This document shows positions 13,412 through 27,600 of a stretch of DNA of 64,000 nucleotides, piece by piece (the first letter of the stretch is position 1; every line of letters starts with the position of its first letter). The notes below the pieces were generated by a model, which was given only the letters and a program-made list of their open reading frames with translations, did no database searches and was not told where the DNA came from. The translations under genes were made by a program, and so were the position numbers. The DNA is from Mugil cephalus (taxonomy: Eukaryota; Chordata; Actinopteri; Mugiliformes; Mugilidae), in NCBI RefSeq assembly GCF_022458985.1, contig NC_061779.1, forward strand, positions 16,971,001-17,035,000. Reading direction: 5' to 3'.

Positions 13412-13694
13412 AATGTGTCTTCCATAAACCGATGCAGGGAAATTCTTTAACTTTTCTTATTTTTTTCTTACTCTTACTGCAGAAAGCACTTTCAAATTAC
13501 TTGCTTAACTTTTATGTTTACTATTACAGATTATGGATTATGAGGGCCAAAGATTTCATTCAGTGGGGCACTGAAGGGTGTTATTTTTCTATAAATCATG
13601 AAGGTTTTTATAATGAACAGATTTTTGTTACTAACTCAATGTCTTTCTGTTCAAATCACACTATTTTCTTGAAAACATAAATGGTGACACATAA

Positions 13695-13700
13695 AATAAA
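13695..13700 (+). terminator. galk2: galk2 polyadenylation signal
   Basis: AATAAA lies 284 bp after the TAA and is followed by a T-rich stretch (TCTGTTATTTATTTACC). It is the first canonical signal after the stop. Confidence 0.6.
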
Positions 13701-13719
13701 TGATCTGTACTGTATAAAA

Positions 13720-15612
13720 TGTCTCCATCTGTTATTTATTTACCTTTTATTACCCGTACTATCACTAAAAGGAAAACAATGATGCTATTTTCCTGCTTTA
13801 CATGTGCATTGTTGGAAAAGTGTCAGGCAACTTTCAAGTCTTGAGATCCTACGATCACTCACGTTTCCCACTTCAGACTTCTCCACAGGATCAGTTTGTA
13901 CTTTAACAGAGAGCAGTGATGGTGGAGACTAGGTTACTTGTTACTCCACTTAAGTGAATGTAGCTGCAGCTTTCTTAAATCTGTTCAGAAACATTCGTCA
14001 CAATGTACCTCATCCATGTCCCGTCAGGACTGGAGATCTTGGGGTCGTCTCAGTGGACAGCAGTTCAACCTGACAGCTAGAAGAGAAGGCACTGATTTCC
14101 CTCTTATGAACTTCTGTCAACTTGTGCTCCTGCCCTTTTTAGTGGTGTGGGTTTTCACACCGGTGCTCCGGTTAATTCCTACCTTCTCTAAAATTTAAAT
14201 CGCTCAAAAAAAAACAAACAAACAAAAAAAAAAACAGCACAAAAAATAGTTACATTTCTTATTTCATTTGACAATTAAAATATGATACCAGAAGATATCA
14301 GATTCAAACCACATAACCCACTTTTCTGCATCTTTAAATGCACTCCAGGCTAAACAACCGTCAAATATCAAATAAAAAAAAGAGATACCTTTACAGGAAC
14401 CATACAAGGCACAGCACGGGGAAAACAGATCTCAGAGTTGATCCCAATTTCCTCTTTTCCAGTTTAAATAAAGGCATATATGCTGTATATCCTTCTGAGA
14501 CCCTGCGTCCACATATGGGGACATTAAGTTTTAGGTTCCACTGCAGGTTATTCTGCTTCATTTAAACCCGTTGTCCTTGTTAGTGGACACTTTAGTCTGC
14601 CATCTAGTGGTAGCAAACGGTCAATACACTAGTCGGTAAAAACATGACAGTGGGTTAGGGGAAAAAGTGGACGAGGAACAAACCCCCATCAAATTCTACG
14701 GTTAAAACTTTTCTAGTTTGATGTGACAAATTTAACAATTTTTTTCAATAGCAACGAGCTACAACCTCCCTAATTAGCAAGTAATCGTTTGAGGACATTG
14801 GGTTTTGCTCAGTCATGTTCAGGTATTAAAATAAATAGTTTTATATTTCGTCACACTTTGGTAACTTCATTATAACATAAATATTGAAATGATCTCAGTG
14901 TCCACATATTTCAAAACCTACTTCCTGTTGAAAGATGATGCTTCATTTTTATACTTCTTAGGTCCTACTCATTCCAAATTAAAAATGCATAGTAAACAAA
15001 AGTTCGGGTCTCAGGAGGATATACTGGCCACAAAAGTTGGAAACCAATAAATAGATTTGTGCTTACTATCATATTCAGCAGCTTTACTTTAGTTTTTACA
15101 ATATTTGTGTTTTAGCACTTTGGATGGAGGTGGAGAAGAACGTTTCAGTGTATGTCCTTTTTGTCACAAGTGCTTTTTGAACTTGTGGTCAGGATTACTT
15201 CTTTACTTTATTTCAGTATGAACCAGGAGTTTGTTCTGCTGCTCCTGAAGATACTGAAATGTGTTTCAGCAATAGCACTGAGATCAAACTGGGTTATTTG
15301 CCACACAACAACAAGTCATTTTGTAACTTTGGCAACTCATGCATGAGAAAGAAATATATCTGCTGTGAGGATTTGCAATTTTCCCAAATGTCTTACAGGA
15401 TAAAGATGAATGTTTTCTCTGACAGCTGTTTTTTTTTTATATATATCTTTGATTGGCCTTTAACATTCAGATTCTCGCTAATAAAAATAAATAAATAAAT
15501 GAGGTACGCTTGTATTGTTGATTTGAGCATGAATTCACCCAAATGAAAGACACTCACAGCTTGTGCTTAATCTGTAGGATCCACACATCCGGTCCTGTGT
15601 TCAGTATCTCAG
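13720..15612. other. Convergent intergenic region between galk2 and atp8b4, with a CTCF-like site
   Basis: The 3' ends of galk2 and atp8b4 face each other here. No further gene is seen. At 14597-14610 the minus strand reads CCACTAGATGGCAG, a full match to the CTCF core consensus. An AATAAA on the minus strand at 15207-15212 is a possible atp8b4 poly(A) signal about 400 bp past its stop. A-rich simple sequence occurs at 14208-14240 and 15481-15500. Confidence 0.5.
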
Positions 15613-18600
15613 TCAGTCTGTGAGCTGCTGCCTTGGAGTCTGTATTGCTCTGGAGCTGCTCTCTGGCGTGCTTTCAAATGAAGCACAGGAAACTTCATTC
15701 TTTCTCTTCAACATATTTTCTATCCAGTTGGAGCTCCGTGGTGTTCTTTCGGGGGAGTGAGAAGAGGAGACTGTGCTCATCCTCATATTTTTGCCTGAGG
15801 TAATAAGCTCCCCGTAGCCCTGTTGGTGGGAGAAGGCATAGGCGGACCGGCGGGAGCTGGTCCTGCGAACTCGCCTCAGGTTCTGTTCCTGACCTCCTTG
15901 CCTCTTTCTGGTCTGTTGGAGACGACGAACCTGTGGAAATACAAACAGTGGGACTCAGAGGTACTGAGATACGTAACTGAAGTCAATAATAATGGAAGGG
16001 TATTCCAGCTGGAGTGTCGACCTATGTAAAAGCGGTCCCTGTGCAAATGCATCAGTGTGTAAACAACATTTAATTGTTCTGAGCTGATATGAATTATTTT
16101 ATTTACAGAGTTGACCCCAACATAAGGGTCAGGCTCCATCCAATGTAAAACTGAATGTCTCTGAGGTTATCTATAGCAGTGATTCTCAAATGGGGGTCTG
16201 CGGGTTCGTGAAAATAAAATGCTTTAAAAAAAAAGATCATATGGCATTTGTAGAAATAGGATTATTTTACTCAAATGTGACTGAAGCCTTTATCTACCTA
16301 GACCTACACTACAGAAGGATTTTTGACTGTAATTAGATCTGTTCTAAAATTTACATCTCGCCATCAACTGATAAGGAAACACCATTGACGAGAGACACCA
16401 GTACACACAGTCAATGGAAACACCATGACGACACGATCCACAGCACTGTTGCTACGCAACTGGCCAAACATCCACATCAACTTGGACACTATTTTGCAGA
16501 CTACTTTTGTATATTTTCATAATGCTAATTTTGTAATTTTTTTGATTACACTGCTCATTTTTATTTAAATTTTTATTTTTATTTTATTTTATCTTATTTT
16601 ATTTATCTTTCTTGTGGTTTTCAGTGTTTACTTTTATTTGCGACGACGCTATGGTGACAAAGTAATATCCCTCATGGTTCATTAAAGTCCGTCTAAGTCT
16701 AAGTCTGAGAGAGCTCGCTCCCGGGTTGCATTGTTCAAAGTTACTAAGTTAATACAAACTTAACACAGTCTATATCCATTTAAAAATTTGAGGCCCCTAC
16801 TGTGTCAGTGGGCACGCACCATTCGTTTTTTAATAATGCTCTTATTGTGAAACACCTGCAGGAAGGTGTTGTGGGAAACTCATTAACGTGCATGTTCATG
16901 TTAGCGCTTGAAATTAAGCTAAGCTAATTTTTGATCTACCCTGAAGATTGGTGTTTCCTCAGGGTAGATCGATAAAAATATGCAGAGGGTCCAGGAGCCC
17001 AAAAACTTTGAGAACCACTGATCTACAAGACGACAAATAAAACTTTGATAAAGACTAGCTCTCTTTGAGCTTGTCTGATCTATTTTCTAATCTGACCTCT
17101 AACATTTAGGAAGTTTAGAAGAAAAGTCCCTGTTTGATGAAGCGTCTCATGACTCTCAGTGAATCAGGTTCAGTACTATCTTTGTCCTCACTTATTCACA
17201 CTCTCTTCATGTTTCATCAGCTGTCCAACCATCCAGACTTCTCAATTATCCAGTCATGCTATTGCTGTCAAACACTGCAAACCTTCTCCAGACACAGGTC
17301 CCCTTCCCATCTCATCCAGATCTCCATCATTCGCTTCTTCTCATCACCACCTCACCACCCGCATCTAGACCTGGAGGTTTCCTATACCAAGCACTGCCCT
17401 GTTATTTACGATGACGTTAAGATTTGGTATTGTTGACACAGGTTCTCATATTTCTCATGCAGCATCCTCTTACAATAAAAACACTGAGAAGGAAGTCTCT
17501 CCTGACTGAATAAACAGAATATGAAATGAGCTAAGACCATAAAAAAAAAATCAATTGTTACTTTGTCTGTGATTAATGTCCAAAAACTGCAGACTCAAGG
17601 CCTGGCTGTTAATGGGGAGTCAGAATACCACTATTTTTTCAAAAAACAGGCCTCCCCCGGGATTACTCTGAACAACTTCCTCTAAATGCAGCTGAGTATC
17701 TGTTTGTTAAGTTTCAGGTGGTAACAAGTGAAAGGTGTTCCTCATAAAAACCTATACTCCCCACCTTGCCTTTCTTTTAGCTTTGTTTTTAGATATGCTA
17801 CAGCTGTCAATTTAATAAGGGAAATATTTTGCATTTGAGAAGCGTAAAGTGGCGTAAAATGGAGAAACACCAGCAAGCAACCTCTTACTGACTTACTTTA
17901 CTTCAGTACGTTCGTTACTTTGCACCAAGTGGAAACACTGTAGATGCATCAAAAGTCGTTGTACCTTGTCTGTCAGAGTTGGGAAGAGTTGTACTCTCAG
18001 GAATCTGACGACTAAGCCGGGCACAACACACACCACAGTGGTGAGCAGAATGACCAACCACACACTCTTCTCTGACAGACTGTTACGGGCTGTGCCTGCA
18101 GGAGACACACAAATCCATTTATTTGAACTCCACATCTCACTGTGTTATTTTCTTGTGTGTTTCACACTGAGCCAAACTCACCAATAAACGTGAAATTACT
18201 CGTAAAGATGCCAAATATGCCATCGCTCTGCATCGCAAACAATATGGCAAAATACATGGCGACGCTTCCCCATACGTAGAGGTGATTGACAGCTGTCCAG
18301 TAGTGTGTGTCCAGTCCAATCTGGAAACAGACACACCGCACACAGTCGTAGTGGTAACCATTTCAATTAACGGGGCTGCATTGGCGTGATTTGCTCTGCG
18401 TAGCCTCACCTGAACACTAACGACGATGACCAAGGATGTTGCTATGGTGACAGCAAATGCCTGTTGATCAGAAAAGTGGGAGCCGTCTTCTTTAACCATG
18501 ACGGAGAAGGCTCCGTAGGGAATAAAGAAAAGCAGGAATGATGTGGCCAACCCCTGCAGCGTGCACAGGAAAAACTGACGTTTGTTGAAGAGAAGGTTTT

Positions 18601-21600
18601 GTTGGCCGGGTTTGTATAGGCTTGGGTATCGAAGGCTGTTCTGGTCGTTGACGTCCTTCATGGAGCAGAGACAGAACAAGTATAATCTGATATATTAGAC
18701 GCTTAGGGATATATTATAGGAAGGCAGAGAGACAGTAGTGAGAGACATGCAGTTCTATCACAGGCAGTAAGTTGTAAGTAGCGGGTGATGAACATACTGT
18801 ATAGTACTCGTATGGATTAGTGGTTCTAGGCACACACAAGCTGAATTCAGTGTGATATAGTAGTAGTGTTAGATTTGAGGTGGTGGATTCACTAATCATG
18901 ACAAAATACAAGATGCCCACAGTAATAAAATATTCACCTGTATGACTTGACAGAATCTTGAAAAGAAAAACAAGAATAAAAGTATAAGATGGCTCAGGAG
19001 CTTCCATCTGAAATAAATGAATTACGTTTTGTACAACATTTTAAAATGACTGTGTAGTTTAAACTAGCATCAGGTCATTTTATATATTGACTACACACAT
19101 AAAGCTACAGTGCAGCAGCTTTGTTTCTCCTTCTGCCTGTGAGAGCAATTACATAAACACCGCTGACGTGCATGTGTCTGCAGCCTACGGTCTCTCAGTC
19201 CCTTCTCTCTGTTCACCGTTCTGCAACAAGGCAAAGTCACGCCAATGGTAATTTGTATTTATTTGCTTTGCTAAATCGGCATCGTTTGTAAGTACCATTA
19301 ATATGTACATTAATGTTTTATGTAAGTTCTGCACTGTAGCTTTTAAGTCTGTAATTTTTTTTTTCTAATATTATCACATATCTAACTCTACCTGATCAAA
19401 AAGTCCCGTTGCCAGTACGGGTAAAGACGTGTAGACTATGTTGAAGAGGGTGATGAACCACTGGTCATACACCGTCTGTGGACAGAGAACAGTTATACCA
19501 TTTTAAATCAATGATTGTAAAAAAGAAACTTCATATAAATACAGTGCATATACAGGCTTTATAATTTAACACAGTTTCTTACCTGTGCTGAGAACCCACA
19601 GAAGAAACCGTACCAGAAGTGAACCAGGGTAAAGGCAAAGTTTTTGTAGAAGAAATAGCCCAGGAAGTTACACATGCGTAAGTAGGACCAGCGCCCATGT
19701 ACCAGCAAGAGCCTCTGCAGGTACCGAAACTGAGCGAAGGAGTAATCTGACGCCAGGACAGCCTGCATCCCCTCCTGCCCGCTGATGCCAACACCGATGT
19801 GAGCAGCTGAGTAAAAAACAGCACATGGTAACTATCATTTAAACATTATTAAAATATCTGCTCTTTTAAGGGTTAGGAGGATCAACGCTGCTAACATCAC
19901 TGACTCCTTGACTTTTTCTGGAAGCATCACCAGGTTAAGTCACGTGATTAATTGTGAAATTTCTTGACAAATATAGGTTCTGGTGCTGATATTCTTGGCC
20001 CCCAGAGGATGATTTATCATTTTCTTTATCCCTGGCATTTCATGAAGTATCATTTCTGGTCAAAGCCTCTGTCTAACCAGTATCTCTCGAGTCTTTTGTG
20101 CCAAAACCTGCCACGCTTAAAAGATTTGTGTCTATATTTTCTGTTTACTAATGATCAAATATTAGCCTGCTATTGTTAAACATTTATCTCCTAAACCATA
20201 GGTCGTCAACAGGGGGTCCATGACCCCTAGGGGATCTGTGGAGGTACTGCAAAATCTTTGGTTGATTAGACATTTTTCATATTTTATTTAAATTTTTGTC
20301 CATAAATTCTGTTGTGTGTGTTTTTTTTTTAAATACACATTAACATGACTCCAACATATTTCAGTTCAGCCCTTCATTCATTCAGTGCACCGTTTCACAC
20401 AGAGCACCACAGATTTGTGACTTTATGCTTCAAGCTGCTGTTCCAGAGACTTACTCTTGATCATGCTGACATCGTTGGCTCCATCCCCTATGGCCAGGGT
20501 GACGGCCCTCTTGTGCATCTTCACCAGCTCCACCACTTGAGCTTTCTGCATCGGAGTGACCCGGCAGCAGATGACTGTTTTACACAAACAGGCCAAATCC
20601 AGCAATATGTGCTCCAGCTGTGGCTCCAGAGCGTGAGCCTATAGGGTGAACACATACATCACACCTTTAATCTACGGTATACCATATAACGTCAACCCCC
20701 TGCAGAGGTAACAACAAGCTGCAGCCCACTGTAACATTTCTACTAAGAAACGCACACTGAACAGCGAGGGGGCAGCTCCTCTCAGGAAATGGATGTTAAT
20801 GAAAACCCTTAATAGAGCTGAGGTCCCTCAGCAGCACTCTGCTCATTAGAGACTTTGTTCAGTCAGCAGCAGTTAGAAAAAGGCCAGAATCAGCAGACAG
20901 CAACATAACCACCATTTACCAAACAATGTAAAACCACAAGGCAGCAGCACCAAAATAAATACAAGCATGAGAAAAATATATACATGGACAACAAGGGACG
21001 GAAGGAACATTTCATTAAAGACATTTCTAATCAGGGTCTTACCAGACTGTGTCCATTGATGACTAACGCGTACTCTGCTATAATAGCCTCCTCAAACACA
21101 GAGTCATGTGCACCAATATCAGTCTTCTCAGCATCTCCCGCGCTGCTGACACGACTCAGGCCGAGGATGTGCTCCTTAGCACTCCTGAGGAGAGACGAAA
21201 GCCAGCAAACATACATACACAGAACATATTACTAAAAGGCACTGAATGTTCAAGATTGAAGATCACAGATTCTCCACAATTGCAGCAATGAACACAGCAG
21301 CGTGTTCTTCTGAGATTTGTGGTTGTTGTGAGACTATCTGACTTCTGCATTAGAAGAGATAAAAAAAAGATTGTGTTACCTTAGCTGCTGCTGAACCTCC
21401 AGCAGCGTGTGGCCAGAGATAACAAACACCTCATTCATGTCATCTCGCAGCATGTTGCAGGAGTAGCCAATGTTCATTGCTGTCTCTGAAACATCACGCA
21501 CAGTTTACAGCTCAGCAGCGGCCTTTCTGGCCAAGAGCATCATTCATATCGTTTAGCTTGTGGTTACCTAGTTTGTCTCCTGTGAGGACCCAGATCTTGA

Positions 21601-24600
21601 TGTCGGCCAGGTTCAGACAGGCGATGGTCTCTGGGACTCCCTCCTGAAGTTTGTCCTCAATTGCTGTTGCTCCTAGAAGCTTCAACCGAGTCAGCAGTCA
21701 GACGTTGGTCGCTAAATGGGACTGATTGCTTCGCCGGTGTAAGGATTTACCTTCATGTCCTGCTCGATCTCCTCGTACAGAGCAGCCAGCTGATCTTCAC
21801 GGTTCTCGATGACAGTGCTCGCGAACAGAAGCTTCTTTGTCCAGACTTCAAAATAATCTTCATCAATGTCTTTGTAGGCCAGCGCTAACGTTCGAAGGCC
21901 CTCTCCTGCAAATTCCTGCAAGGAAAATAATTATAAAACAAACACCTTGAACAGCCATGCGTTTGACGAGAGCGTCATGCATAATTCAGCTGAATAATTA
22001 ATCGTCTACGACTGGTTCACTGAATTTATGAGACCGTAAATACAGATAGTTGACAGTGCACTCACATAAAAACGCAGGCAAGGTAACACTTACATTGAGG
22101 TGTTCTGAGGTAGCGTACATGAGGTCTTCACTGGAAGGATCCAGACGCTCAAAGATAATTGTGTCAGCGCCTTTGGAGTACAGTTTAATCTGACCCTGAG
22201 GGGTTCTCACTGTGTCACAAAAGCAAACACAACACAACCAAATGTGACTTTTGTGATCAAATTCTATCAGCATGTGCTCAACAAACAGATGGACCGCAAA
22301 CTGCAAGCAGAAGTATGCACACAGACTGGTGATATTCTTAGAAAATAAAGATTTAAAGTGTTAAAGCAGTATTGAAAAAATTAATCATCAGGTACGATCT
22401 GCTGTTAACTGTGAAGCACATAAGTTGAAAATGTAGCCGTGCTGTTATAAGTGAAGACCTAACCAATGACACTCATTCTCTTGCGCACGTTGTTGAAGTC
22501 CAGTATGGCAAGCAGCTGGTAGGTGACTGCTCGTCCCATCTCACACAGCGTGATGGTTTCTGGTGTTCGGGCCCGGAAGACAAATCCAAAGTTTCGAGCT
22601 GCGGTGACCAACGCTCCCTCATCAGGTGACTGGGCCTGGTACACCAGATTCCCTTTATTTTGACAGAAACATAACTCAGAAAACACTTTGAGACACTAAA
22701 TTATCACTGTGTTACTCCCTACAACAAGATGCACACCTTCACTCTTCTCCTCTGGCATGACAGTGTGGCACAGAGCCAGCAGTCTAAAGAACTCCTGTAC
22801 TGCAGGATCCTCACGTTTTATGGCTTCAACCAGGCTGCAATCATAAAATTTAAACCTTCTGTCGCAGAGAGGGTTGAAGGAGAAGTCCACACAGGCTGTT
22901 TTCTGCGGGAACATGGACCGCCAGCTTAGAGACGTTATTACACCAGAGATAATGGGGAGTCTCTGATCGTCTACATACCTCTGTAATTTCCACCTTCTGG
23001 TCAAATTCATCATAGACGTCGCCTAAATGAGCAAAATGAAAAAATAATTAGTCAGTTATGCATTAATGATAACAGAAATTTGTCTTTGCCTGCACGACTG
23101 CAGACATGTTAGCCCTGAATCATACCAAACTATATCTTTGTGGAGCTATAATTATAAAGAATTTCCATTGAGGATGATGAATATTACAGACAAGCCATTC
23201 TGATACTGTCTACTAGTACAACACATACAAAAAGAGCAGTTGTTTTGCTGGGTACTCTTTGTTAGAACTTGAAATGCATGGATGGATATCAGACTTTCAG
23301 TGCACTGCTCCAGTGATTCACAGTCCTTTTTTTTCCCAGAAGACGTGTATCAATATGTGTTCTCGTCTGTATTATCTTATCGTGGATGCACAGAAATGTT
23401 TTGGTAATACCAGGTATCCCAGAATGCAGTTCGTGGGCAACATCGAGTCAACCAATAAGTCTCTGCATCCTCCTCAGAACTACTCGTACCTGTATTGATA
23501 AATACAAGTCTTGTCGCAGAGGTCAGAGCACAGGTGCGAGAATAATGGCTGCGTTCCACTCAGGGGACGTCTTAGTTTTGCACAATCTGGTTAATTGGCT
23601 TCCTGGGACATTTAATGGAACTGAGACATTATTATTACACCTGAGTTTCCCCTACTGTGACAAAACAAAATGTTTGCTGGAAAATAGTGTATTTGGAGGT
23701 TACAGCATGGAAGTTGCCATCCTGCAAGTTTTACCATTATGTGTTTCTGAATATATTGCATCTTATCCATTAGTTTCACTTTATATATCACTTAATATTT
23801 GTGTTTAGCTTTTTATTTTATTTATTTATTTATTTAAAAAAAAAAAAAAAGCTCCATACCATATGTTTGTCCATTAATGGAGCACTTGCTGAAGACCATG
23901 ATGTTCTGGGTGAGGGTGCCCGTCTTGTCGGAGAAGATGAACTCAACCTGGCCCAGCTCCTCGTTCAGAGTGGTGGTGCGAGCTTCAGCTGCAGTGTCCA
24001 TCTGACTGCAGTACATCTTTCGGTCCCAGTTAATGAAGTAGCTGTGGCCGAGGCGCAGGACCTCTACGCTGAAGCAACCATTCAATTCATTGCACACGGA
24101 CTTGTCAGTAAACGTAAATGAATTTCTCTCAACATCTCAAATGTGCGTTTTAAAAATGAAGTACTTTGCCTTTACCTGACATACAGTGAGATGGGCACGA
24201 CTGTGTTGAGGATGATGACGTAGGACCAGAAGGTGAGGAAGCCAGAGAAAACGGCACTGCCCTGAAACTCATCCCACGGCAAAAATACCTCAAAGTTTCT
24301 TCCAATCAGAGTCTCCCAGATTGTGTTTCCAATAGCCAAAATGACTCCCATACATATGAGGAAGGCAAAGATCTGAAATATGAAACAGGAAAAGAATATT
24401 TATTGAATGCGGGAAGATGTGTCCAGGGCGGCAGGGATTAATAGGTCACCTTATTTTTTATTAAAAATGAGGGGAATGTGTTTTCAAGCACCTTTCAATT
24501 AAAGTTAGAGTCCCTGAAAACGCATAAACATAGCGTAGCTACAAAAGTAGTCATCTAACTAACAGCTTATATCTAGCTTATAACGTTGCAAAACTTTTCC

Positions 24601-27600
24601 TGCGTAAATTACATGCGAGGCACAAAAAGCTTACCCACAAAACCAGAGTGTTCATGAGCTTATCAATACTGGTCCTTTTAAATCTGGTCCTCCCGCAGTT
24701 CTGCATCAGTTTGGTTTGCAACCCTGTTGGAGGGAAGCAAAGACAACCGTCAGTGTCGACAGATTATTAATAACACCATGGTTTATGGCCAAAGCTAATG
24801 GATGTGGAGAATGAAAGCATGATAATAATAATGATGATACCAGCAAAGATCACCATTCCAAAACACCACTCAGTGTTTCTGAGAACGCAACCTCGAAGAA
24901 GCATTTTTTCATTATCCAGGGGGTATTTATTGTCTCTCCAGCATAATGTTCCTGTAAATCTATCCAGCTTGTTGTTTGGTGGCTCACAAATGACTTCTCC
25001 TGAGAAAAGAAGCGGGCAAAAAAAAAAAGAAGAAAAGATTCACACAACAGCAGTTAGCGCTGAGCAAAGTGTGAAGAAAAAAAAAGTTTGTAGATGCAGT
25101 AAATACACAAATCTCATTCTGAAAAGTGTTTCAAATGATTCGACGAGCAATTTGTTACGGAGATGTGAAAATAAACAAATGCTTGGCATCATCTCACCAT
25201 CAAAGTCCATCAGCTTTGAAACATCTCCCAGATCTGAGGTGACGGTCAAAGCCTGACGGACTTTCAGGTTGGTTTCTCTGTTTGGGCAGATATGGACATT
25301 TGTTCTCAGAGGAGTCAAAATACACCGGTTTCTGCCCTTGCACAAACGTCTGGTCCAGTTGCAGTTTGTGTTTCTTCACTTTTACCTAACATAAGGAGTG
25401 AAGCACCTACCCATCTAGCTCTGCAGTCTCAATATAGCACAGTCCATGAGGCTCACTGGTACACAGGAGGAGGAGGTCTGCCTGTGCGTAAACCAAATAC
25501 AAATCACTCAGCGGTGAAGAAAAGCCAATAAATCAACCTCTGCACCACTGAATCTCAAGCAAGAGCACTCCGCAACAGCTGACCTATGGTCTTTATTACA
25601 TTTTCATGCACTAGAACGTCCTCTAATAAATTCTCCGATGAAAGGAGCAGCACAGAGTAGCAGGATTTACTCACAGCAACAAACTGATTATTCTCTAGTT
25701 TGATGATATCCCCCACTCGAACGTTCATCCATTTCTCATTCTGCAAACTTGGAAGTAGGAAACACAAACACTTTCCAATCATCAATCATTACTAGCCTTG
25801 AACGAATCTGTGTGAAACAATGAGAACGGCAGAACAAATGATAGAGTACCTTCCTCTGATGAGAACCTGAGACTGGCGGTTGTTCACTTGCTGGTCGCTC
25901 TTATGTCTGAACTGAAAATTTAAAAAAAGATGTAAACATTTTAACAATCAAAGGCAAGATGAGCGTTCAGAAGAAATGTGAACATTTAACAGCGGCACTG
26001 ACGTAGTCGTCTGTGGCATCCTTCACAGCCGTGATTACAAGCACCAAAACCAAAGGCACGATGGTTGTGAACCAGGACAGGGAGGATATTGCTGGAATTA
26101 ACTGCAACAAAAATGACATAAGTGTTAGTTTGAGGGTTTCTCTTAAACGTCCTGAGACCAGCGTCAGTAGCACCGAGCGGTTCCTCCTACCTGCAGTATG
26201 AGCAGCACTATGAAGTAGGCATTTGCCACCCTCTGCAACTGCTCAAAGAGGTTGACGGGCAGGAAGGTGAAGATGTTGTACTTCGAGGTTTTGATGCGAT
26301 TGTCCTGAAGAACCACACAGAGCACTGATGAAATGCTGCAGCCGACACTTGTGGCTAACGCTGCAACTTGGAGGTTTACTTACAGCGTAACAGAACGTTT
26401 CATTGTAGTCTCGTGCATTGGCTTTCACGCGGCGTTCCTTCTCTACGACCAGACACAACACACAATCAAAGGATGATAAAATTAACTCTGCAGCATCTCA
26501 AGCAAAGACTTGATAAATGGTTTTAATATCAAACTGATATTCAAAGAACTCTTTGCTCAAATTAAAATGAGATTGATCTACCCCAAGCAAAACCCTCCCT
26601 GTGCTTAAGTTAACCGTACGTAATAAAGAAAGATGCAATGTCCAAGAAAACATCTTACAAACTAATTAAAAACAAACACAAGTCTCCAATCCTTTCCTTG
26701 TGGCCTGCCTGCTTATTATAAAAACTAGAAGATATCTAGATTCCACTTCAAGTAGTGAGGTACAGTACATTTTGAAATAATAATGTTTTAAAAAATAAAA
26801 ACGAAACAGAAATTCACCTACGGATGGAACACATTAATAGTGGATTGATGTTGGTCTAGCACACCTTGCAGATACTCAGTCAGTTCTGTGTGACAGACCA
26901 CATTGTTCTGCTCAGGACAATGTAGGGAGTATCTGGTCAGCATCAAATTTAGCTGGGTAATGCCAGCACCAAATGTTTCCAAGCGGAGACTGAATTGATC
27001 CGAGGAGATAAATGTTATTCACTTCTCCTGTCAGTGGTCCTAATGTTGTGGCTGATAAGTTAAGCCATTAACCTGGGTTAGGCCAGCTCCCATTTCCCTC
27101 TTTATGCTTCCATCAAAGCAGTTATCATCTAAGCGTTTGACTTTTTTGCTCCAGCCTGCCCTTGGATGACCAGTTGTTTCTCTTTTTAGACTTCTACGAC
27201 CTCCTACAAAATAAGCGGTGGCCTGTTTTGACATCCTTCCTGTTGCCAAAGCTTCCAAACTCTCAATTTCCAGTAACGCTGTAAAAGATGAGGTTCATGT
27301 GGAGACTACTTCACGTACTTAAAGGGGGCTCCTGGGAGAAAACATTTGTACGTGATGTAATGGTGCAGAAGCAAATATGAATCCAACTCCTAAAACACTG
27401 GATCATACATTTTTAATGGGCAACCTTTTTTCACAGGCTGACTCTAGTGAACTCAGCGCAGTGCTCTTCTAACAGTTCAAAATCTTAGCCCTTATGCTAA
27501 GCTTAGTTAGCTGAGCTCAGTCCTTATCTTAAGGACTGGAAACAAGTGGAAACATGTTGTAAGTTGTTTGCTGTGAAAAGTCTCTTTCCAATTTATTGGA

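Noticed and set aside
20195-20345. Possible hAT terminal fragment (GTCGTCAACAGGGGGTCCATG)
   Set aside because: No matching inverted end or target duplication found nearby; kept only as a suspicion.
25555-25700. Frame running on from the atp8b4 exon NNQFVA into LLLSSE
   Set aside because: Resembles the family's LLLLSS by chance; the true exon 25411-25481 carries [24 protein letters not shown] with correct splice sites.
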